A stretch of 64,000 nt of DNA from contig DASPIW010000036.1 in the NCBI GenBank assembly GCA_035628915.1, positions 62,001 to 126,000 of the forward strand, written 5' to 3'. The notes under the pieces were generated by a model. It was not told the DNA's origin. It saw only the letters and a list, made by a program, of their open reading frames with translations, and ran no database searches. Origin of the DNA: JARBUG01 sp035628915. GTDB taxonomy: Bacteria > Bacillota > Sulfobacillia > Symbiobacteriales > Symbiobacteriaceae. Positions within the stretch are counted from its first letter, which is position 1; the number at the start of each line of letters is the position of its first letter. Of this stretch, positions 60,346 to 64,000 are shown in pieces. The position numbers and the translations under genes are program-made.

Positions 60346-60921
60346 CTATCCGTTCTTCGGTTCTATCTTGATAGATATCGGCATGCTTACGCAGACATAG
60401 GCGCACTGACCGCAGCCCGTGCATAGGTCCGGCACGATGACCGGCTTACCCGCCACAAGCTTGATCGCCTCACCCGGATACGGGCAGCGCTGGTAGCAAA
60501 GATCGCACACGGAGCCCTGGTAAGCCCAGCAGGTGGCTGTGTCCAGTATCGCCAGACCCATGCGGACTTTGCGCGGGTCCGTAATTGGGAGCAGGGCTTT
60601 GGGCTGACAGACGGGCATGCACTTGCCGCACAGATCGCAGGCTTTCTCCAGGGGGTCTATGTACGGCGTGCCCACTGCTGCACCGGCCGTCGGCGGGAGG
60701 AACTTAATGACAGTCGTGGGGCAGGCCTTGGCGCAGTCACCGCAGCGGGTGCAGGTCAAGACAAACGCCGCCTCGTCGATGGCGCCCGGCGGTCTAAGGT
60801 ACCGTTTGCCGCCCGCCGCCTGTGTGACGGTCTCGCCTACGGCATCCGCCAGCAGGCGGCCCAGTGCCTTGAAGCTGTCAAACAGAAAGCCGCGCCGGTC
60901 CTGCGGATTCCCCTTACTCAC
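60346..60921 (-). CDS. Four-cluster ferredoxin, NapF/NapG-like
   Basis: The 191-residue protein has Cys motifs for about four 4Fe-4S clusters: CTRCGDCAKACP near residue 57, CDLCGKCMPVCQP near 92, CWAYQGSVCDLCYQRCP near 131 and CTGCGQCAYVCV near 168. The N-terminus (QDRRGFLFDSFKALGRL) has a twin-Arg-like RR but no clear hydrophobic export region. It would carry electrons to a redox enzyme, plausibly the molybdopterin oxidoreductase at 55071-57188. The GTG start at 60921 has GGAAGGAGG upstream. It heads the minus-strand unit with the MoaB/Mog-domain gene. Confidence 0.88.
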   Translation of the reverse strand: MSKGNPQDRRGFLFDSFKALGRLLADAVGETVTQAAGGKRYLRPPGAIDEAAFVLTCTRCGDCAKACPTTVIKFLPPTAGAAVGTPYIDPLEKACDLCGKCMPVCQPKALLPITDPRKVRMGLAILDTATCWAYQGSVCDLCYQRCPYPGEAIKLVAGKPVIVPDLCTGCGQCAYVCVSMPISIKIEPKNG

Positions 60922-61006
60922 CGGCAGCGCCTCCTTCCGTGCGAACCCTTCCTATACTATAACACAAGGAACCGGGGCGATTGCCCCGGTCCTTCGCCCG
61001 ATACCC

Positions 61007-61414
61007 TTACGATTTGTTGGCCGCCACGCTGTCCGCGGTAATCGGATATGCACCGATCACCGTGTCGCCCAGGTAGGCGCGGGCCTCATATACGCCTGAC
61101 TTTGGCAGGCTCACATTCTGGAACAGGCTGATGGCCGTGTGAACGCTGCGTGGGTTCGTCGAAGTGAATTCGTGCTTGCCAGCCTCGGCAATCACCTGGT
61201 CGGTGGTGGCATCCACCAGTTTCAGGGTGCAAGTGTTCTCCTTCTCGGGCATCCCCCAGAGCTTTGCCACCGCGTAAAAAGTAGTCCGGGCTGGAAAAAC
61301 GCTTGATTGCAGACCGTCGAAGGCGCCCATGATCACAATGTTGTTGGTCCCCACTTCCATGGCCACGCCGTTGGCTACCATCACCGATGCCCGCGGGTTC
61401 GCTGTGCTCGGCAT
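61007..61414 (-). CDS. DUF6941-like protein
   Basis: The 135-residue product is beta-rich, with MVANGVAMEVGTNNIVIMGAFDGL at the start (split here as in the family: a 'VANG' strand then 'IGxFDxI') and AKLWGMPEKENTCTLKLVD in the middle. The layout resembles DUF6941-type proteins of unknown function; the match is from memory of the pattern. There is no signal peptide. The ATG at 61414 has ACGGAGGTG 5 bases upstream. It is 88 bases after yqeY, beyond a terminator, so it is likely transcribed separately. Confidence 0.65.
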   Translation of the reverse strand: MPSTANPRASVMVANGVAMEVGTNNIVIMGAFDGLQSSVFPARTTFYAVAKLWGMPEKENTCTLKLVDATTDQVIAEAGKHEFTSTNPRSVHTAISLFQNVSLPKSGVYEARAYLGDTVIGAYPITADSVAANKS

Positions 61415-61455
61415 ACAGACACCTCCGTGCATTAGCCTGCCCCGCGTTCACGGCG

Positions 61456-61490
61456 GAAAAACAAAACCCGGTGGACAAACGTCCACCGGG
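61456..61490 (-). terminator. Terminator after rpsU-yqeY
   Basis: A perfect 10-bp stem CCCGGTGGAC / GTCCACCGGG with loop GTTT, followed on the minus strand by TTTTGTTTTTCC. Confidence 0.95.
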
Positions 61491-61502
61491 CATAGCCGCC
61501 GA

Positions 61503-61952
61503 TTATCCCAGCAATTCCTTTACGACCTGCTGGACCAGCTTGCCGTCGGCACGGCCCTTGGTACGGGCGACCAACGGCCCCATAACCTTCCCCATATCCC
61601 TGGGGCCCTGAGCTCCGACTTCCGCGACGATCTGGCGAGCCAGATCCCGCACTGCAGCCTCGCTCATTTGCTGGGGGAGGTAGCCGCTCAGCACTTCGAT
61701 TTCGGCCTTCGCCTTATCGATCAGGTCCGGGCGGCCGCCCTTCTCAAACTCGTCGATGGAATCCTTAAGCTGCTTCACCTGTTTGGAGATGACGCCAAGA
61801 ATATCCTCGTCGGTGAGAGGGGCCTTCTTGTCAATTTCGACGTTCTTGAGCGCTGCCCTCAGAAACCGGATTGTATCGAGGCGAACCTTACCGGCAGGGC
61901 CGGCTTTCATGGCTGCCTTCATTTCCTCCGTCAGGCGCTCGTTTAGAGACAT
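61503..61952 (-). CDS. yqeY: GatB/YqeY domain protein
   Basis: The 149-residue helical protein matches YqeY: LNERLTEEMKAAMKAG at the start, DTIRFLRAALKNVEIDKK, LSGYLPQQMSEAAVRDLARQIV and DMGKVMGPLVARTKGRADG. It shares the tail domain of the amidotransferase subunit GatB, which contacts tRNA, but its own role is not settled. It lies 18 bases after rpsU and is read from the same promoter, a common arrangement in Firmicutes. AGGGGAG precedes the ATG. Confidence 0.95.
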   Translation of the reverse strand: MSLNERLTEEMKAAMKAGPAGKVRLDTIRFLRAALKNVEIDKKAPLTDEDILGVISKQVKQLKDSIDEFEKGGRPDLIDKAKAEIEVLSGYLPQQMSEAAVRDLARQIVAEVGAQGPRDMGKVMGPLVARTKGRADGKLVQQVVKELLG

Positions 61953-61970
61953 AGGTAGCCAGCTCCCCTG

Positions 61971-62150
61971 TTAGTCCTTCCACTTCCGCTTACGAGCCGC
62001 TTCGCTCTTCTTCTTGCGCTTCACGCTAGGCTTCTCGTAATGCTCACGCTTACGGACTTCGGCGAGTACGCCGGCCTTCTGAATCTGACGCTTAAAACGG
62101 CGAAGAGCGCTCTCCAGCGTCTCATTCTTACCGATCTTAACTTCGGACAT
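61971..62150 (-). CDS. rpsU: 30S ribosomal protein S21
   Basis: The 59-residue basic protein begins MSEVKIGKNETLESALRRFK and ends in a Lys/Arg-rich tail (KRKKKSEAARKRKWKD), as bacterial S21 does. It joins the 30S subunit near the anti-SD end of 16S rRNA. The ATG at 62150 has GGAGGGGAGGGA upstream. Codon choice is plainer than in neighbouring genes (more AAG, CGT, GAA), as expected for a highly expressed gene. A consensus sigma-A promoter lies at 62205-62234. Confidence 0.98.
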   Translation of the reverse strand: MSEVKIGKNETLESALRRFKRQIQKAGVLAEVRKREHYEKPSVKRKKKSEAARKRKWKD

Positions 62151-62204
62151 CCCGGACTATCCCTCCCCTCCGAACAACATCGGGGAAAAAGAACACGCTT
62201 CGCG

Positions 62205-62234
62205 ATTATACACTGGGGATTTAGGTTATGTCAA
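62205..62234 (-). promoter_or_regulatory. Sigma-A promoter of rpsU-yqeY
   Basis: On the minus strand TTGACA and TATAAT, both perfect consensus, are separated by 18 bases. The start point would be near 62198, leaving a leader of about 48 bases before rpsU. Confidence 0.9.
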
Positions 62235-62237
62235 ACC

Positions 62238-62582
62238 CTAGCCTAAATGACCCAGTGTTTTTCCGCCCATTACATGAAAGTGAAGGTGAGGAACAACCTG
62301 GCCGGCATCTTTTCCGGTGTTTGTCACCGTGCGGTAGCCGGTTTCAGCAATCCCCACCGCCTTGGCTACGTGCTGCACAGCAGCAAAGACGCGGCCCAGC
62401 ATGGCGGAATCGTCAGCGTGCAGATCATTCACCGAAGCGAGGTGTTTTTTGGGAATAACCAGTACATGGACCGGGGCCTGGGGCTGGATGTCGTGAAAAG
62501 CCAGAACCTGATCGTCTTCATAAACCTTGTTGGCAGGGATCTGACCTGCGACGATCTTGCAGAAAACGCAGTCATTTGACAA
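62238..62582 (-). CDS. HIT-family hydrolase, Hint type
   Basis: The 114-residue protein is of the histidine-triad Hint type: CVFCKIVAGQIPANKVYED at the start, HVLVIPKKHLASVNDL in the middle and the catalytic HLHFHVMGG near the end. It hydrolyses adenosine phosphoramidates and similar nucleotides. Two Cys in CVFC may bind zinc, as in some HIT proteins. The TTG start at 62582 has GGAGTG 10 bases upstream. It is next to rpsU on the same strand, a frequent Firmicutes neighbour, but rpsU has its own promoter just after the HIT stop. Confidence 0.95.
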   Translation of the reverse strand: MSNDCVFCKIVAGQIPANKVYEDDQVLAFHDIQPQAPVHVLVIPKKHLASVNDLHADDSAMLGRVFAAVQHVAKAVGIAETGYRTVTNTGKDAGQVVPHLHFHVMGGKTLGHLG

Positions 62583-62717
62583 GGCGGAATCACTCCATGA
62601 CGAAAGCTACAGCAGGGGCACCTGCTTATTTTTATTAATCCTTGTCAAATTATTCTACACCCTGCAAGCGAATTCCTCCAGGCCGAAAAATGGCCATGCT
62701 GGCGGGCCCGGATTCCT

Positions 62718-63929
62718 CTAGAAATACTCGTAGAACCACATCTCCTTGCCGGCCAGCGCAGCGGACAGCGCCTTCAGCGCCTTCTCATCCGTACACGTCA
62801 TGCGGCCGGTCATGACAGCCTGCTCGGGCTGAATGAACCCGGCATACAGCTGGGCCCAGGTCCGCTGATCAGCGGCGAGGGCCGCCGTCTCAGCTGGGGC
62901 AGGCGTAAGCGTGCAGCGCTCAGCTTCGATGCGGAGGCGGAACGTGCCGCTGTTCCACGGCAAATGCTCATCGACGGCGCCGATGGCAAAGCTGGCCTCG
63001 GGTGCCCCCGGCCAGGGCCGGGTTTCAAAAGCGGCCAACATGTCGACGAAGCGGAGCATCCAGCCGGACTGCAGGGTCGACTTGACCTCCCTAGTATTCT
63101 CCACCAGATGCCATAGCGGATAGTCGCGGCGCGTGCGAATTTGCGCGACCGCCACCTGGGAATCATGCTGGGCGATGAAGCCCCAGAGCCCGCGCTCGGC
63201 TGCGGGAGTGAGTGCCACCAGTTCCTTGATCAGAATTTGCTGCTGGTTGGTCTTCTCGTCCTTGTTGAACTTGTAGAGGAGGTACCCCTCCGGCTCGGCC
63301 GCCGGCCCTGTTGACCAGACGGCTGTGTGCCAACGGCCCCACCGGCTCCAGTCAACCAGCACCCAGTTGACCCAGTGATGCTCTGTCTCCCGGACCATGG
63401 CGCCGAACCGGGAAGCGAACCTGGCGGCATACAGCGTTTCAAGCGAGCGCCAGTCGGCCTGCCCGGGGGCGAAGTGCCGGATGAACCCTTCGCTGCGCCG
63501 GTATTGGGCAAGCCCGTCAATGGGGATGTCGGTCATCAGCCAAGCCGCGCTGACTTCCCACCCGAAGCGCCGGTAGAAGGACTGCTTGAACGGAAAGAGG
63601 CCCGACAGGGGCACGCCCTTTTCCCGCTCCTGGTGCAGGAGGCGAATCAACAGTTCGCCCACGTTGCCCTCCCGCCGGTACTCCGGCCAGGAGACCACGC
63701 CGGCGATGCCGCCCATGCCGAGTTTCGCTCCCCCTATGTAAAGCTGGAACGGGAAGTTGGTGAGGCCCGCCTTCATCACCCCATCATCCCCGAAGGCGCC
63801 CAGCAGATACTCGGGCCGCACCTTGCGATCCATCCAGGGCTCGTTGTCTTCCGGGGGGATGAAAAAACAGTATTCCTCGGCGCGCTTCAGTTGCTCAATT
63901 TCGTCCGGCTGGATGGCACGGTATTGCAC
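62718..63929 (-). CDS. Eis-like GNAT N-acetyltransferase
   Basis: The 403-residue protein fits the Eis family layout: an N-terminal GNAT domain with AGVVSWPEYRREGNVGELL (acetyl-CoA-binding R-x-x-G-x-G-like region), LFPFKQSFYRRFGWE (the conserved Tyr general acid), a second degenerate GNAT domain, and a C-terminal SCP2-like domain ending EMWFYEYF with a free C-terminal Phe carboxylate, as Eis uses. Family members acetylate amines of aminoglycosides or proteins. The GTG at 63929 is preferred because TTGGAGGTG lies upstream; the ATG at 63950 precedes that SD. Confidence 0.9.
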   Translation of the reverse strand: MQYRAIQPDEIEQLKRAEEYCFFIPPEDNEPWMDRKVRPEYLLGAFGDDGVMKAGLTNFPFQLYIGGAKLGMGGIAGVVSWPEYRREGNVGELLIRLLHQEREKGVPLSGLFPFKQSFYRRFGWEVSAAWLMTDIPIDGLAQYRRSEGFIRHFAPGQADWRSLETLYAARFASRFGAMVRETEHHWVNWVLVDWSRWGRWHTAVWSTGPAAEPEGYLLYKFNKDEKTNQQQILIKELVALTPAAERGLWGFIAQHDSQVAVAQIRTRRDYPLWHLVENTREVKSTLQSGWMLRFVDMLAAFETRPWPGAPEASFAIGAVDEHLPWNSGTFRLRIEAERCTLTPAPAETAALAADQRTWAQLYAGFIQPEQAVMTGRMTCTDEKALKALSAALAGKEMWFYEYF

Positions 63930-64000
63930 AGCGAACACCTCCAAGCGCATTGACGAATAGAATTCCGTACCTGTTCCCTGATTGTGAGCGGTTACGGAGT

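Noticed and set aside
62583..62660. Promoter for the HIT gene from TTGACA at 62643-62648 (minus strand)
   Set aside because: The -35 box is perfect, but no acceptable -10 box lies 16-18 bases downstream.

Overview
The window is chromosomal DNA from a very GC-rich, endospore-forming member of the Bacillota (Firmicutes), probably a Symbiobacterium-like lineage. The lineage is an inference. The direct signs are a Firmicutes-style housekeeping block (yqfC, yqfD, phoH, a 7TM-HD gene, ybeY, dgkA, DUF502, cdd, era), an rpsU-yqeY pair, floA-nfeD, two spore-coat-like genes, strong purine-rich Shine-Dalgarno (SD) sequences, and many GTG and TTG starts. No rRNA, tRNA, CRISPR array, transposase or integrase was seen.

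Layout. 0-16 kb: a partial HEAT-like gene, a membrane protein, panE, hemL, two DUF342/FapA-like paralogs around a nucleotidyltransferase-fold protein, a lipase-like hydrolase, an MFS transporter with a methyltransferase, and two large secreted proteins (a beta-propeller protein and a copper-amine-oxidase-N protein). 15.5-16.9 kb is gene-poor. It holds a gene with an in-frame stop, about 440 bp of GC-rich DNA without a convincing gene, and a 54-residue membrane protein that may carry a frameshift. 17-24.5 kb: a sigma/anti-sigma/CPBP operon, an ABC-2 exporter operon with an embedded Gfo/Idh/MocA dehydrogenase, mgtE, and two coat-like proteins. 24.6-31 kb: DinB-like and 2H phosphoesterase-like proteins, a lipoprotein whose SD lies in a hairpin, an ArsR-type C-terminal domain without its DNA-binding half, a metal P-type ATPase with a separate HMA chaperone, and a Crp/Fnr regulator. 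A 14-bp TTGAC-N4-GTCAA palindrome sits in front of the chaperone. 31-34 kb: a TasA-like protein and a probable metal/redox locus (His-tailed membrane protein, His-rich FixH/YtkA-like protein, NapH/FixG-like polyferredoxin). 34-39 kb: a namA-cdaR-glycerate kinase-gntP operon. 39-40.4 kb: a radical SAM gene and a 105-bp hairpin element. 40.4-48.2 kb: the sporulation/translation housekeeping operon. 48.2-55 kb: a CapA-like lipoprotein, an interrupted small lipoprotein, a Dps-like protein, an unrecognised protein, and floA-nfeD. 55-61 kb: a molybdopterin oxidoreductase, a diguanylate cyclase, a HAD protein, a MoaB/Mog-domain protein and a polyferredoxin. 61-64 kb: yqeY, rpsU (with a consensus sigma-A promoter), a HIT protein and an Eis-like acetyltransferase.

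How genes work together. The clearest functional units are: glycerate or sugar-acid uptake and phosphorylation under CdaR; metal export by HMA plus P-type ATPase with a predicted Crp/Fnr operator; an ABC-2 exporter translationally coupled to a sugar-type dehydrogenase; an ECF sigma factor with its membrane anti-sigma; FloA-NfeD membrane domains; and the YqfC to Era block. The most novel-looking units are the DUF342-nucleotidyltransferase-DUF342 cluster, the His-rich/polyferredoxin locus, the ABC-dehydrogenase operon, and the long inverted repeat at 40.07-40.18 kb.
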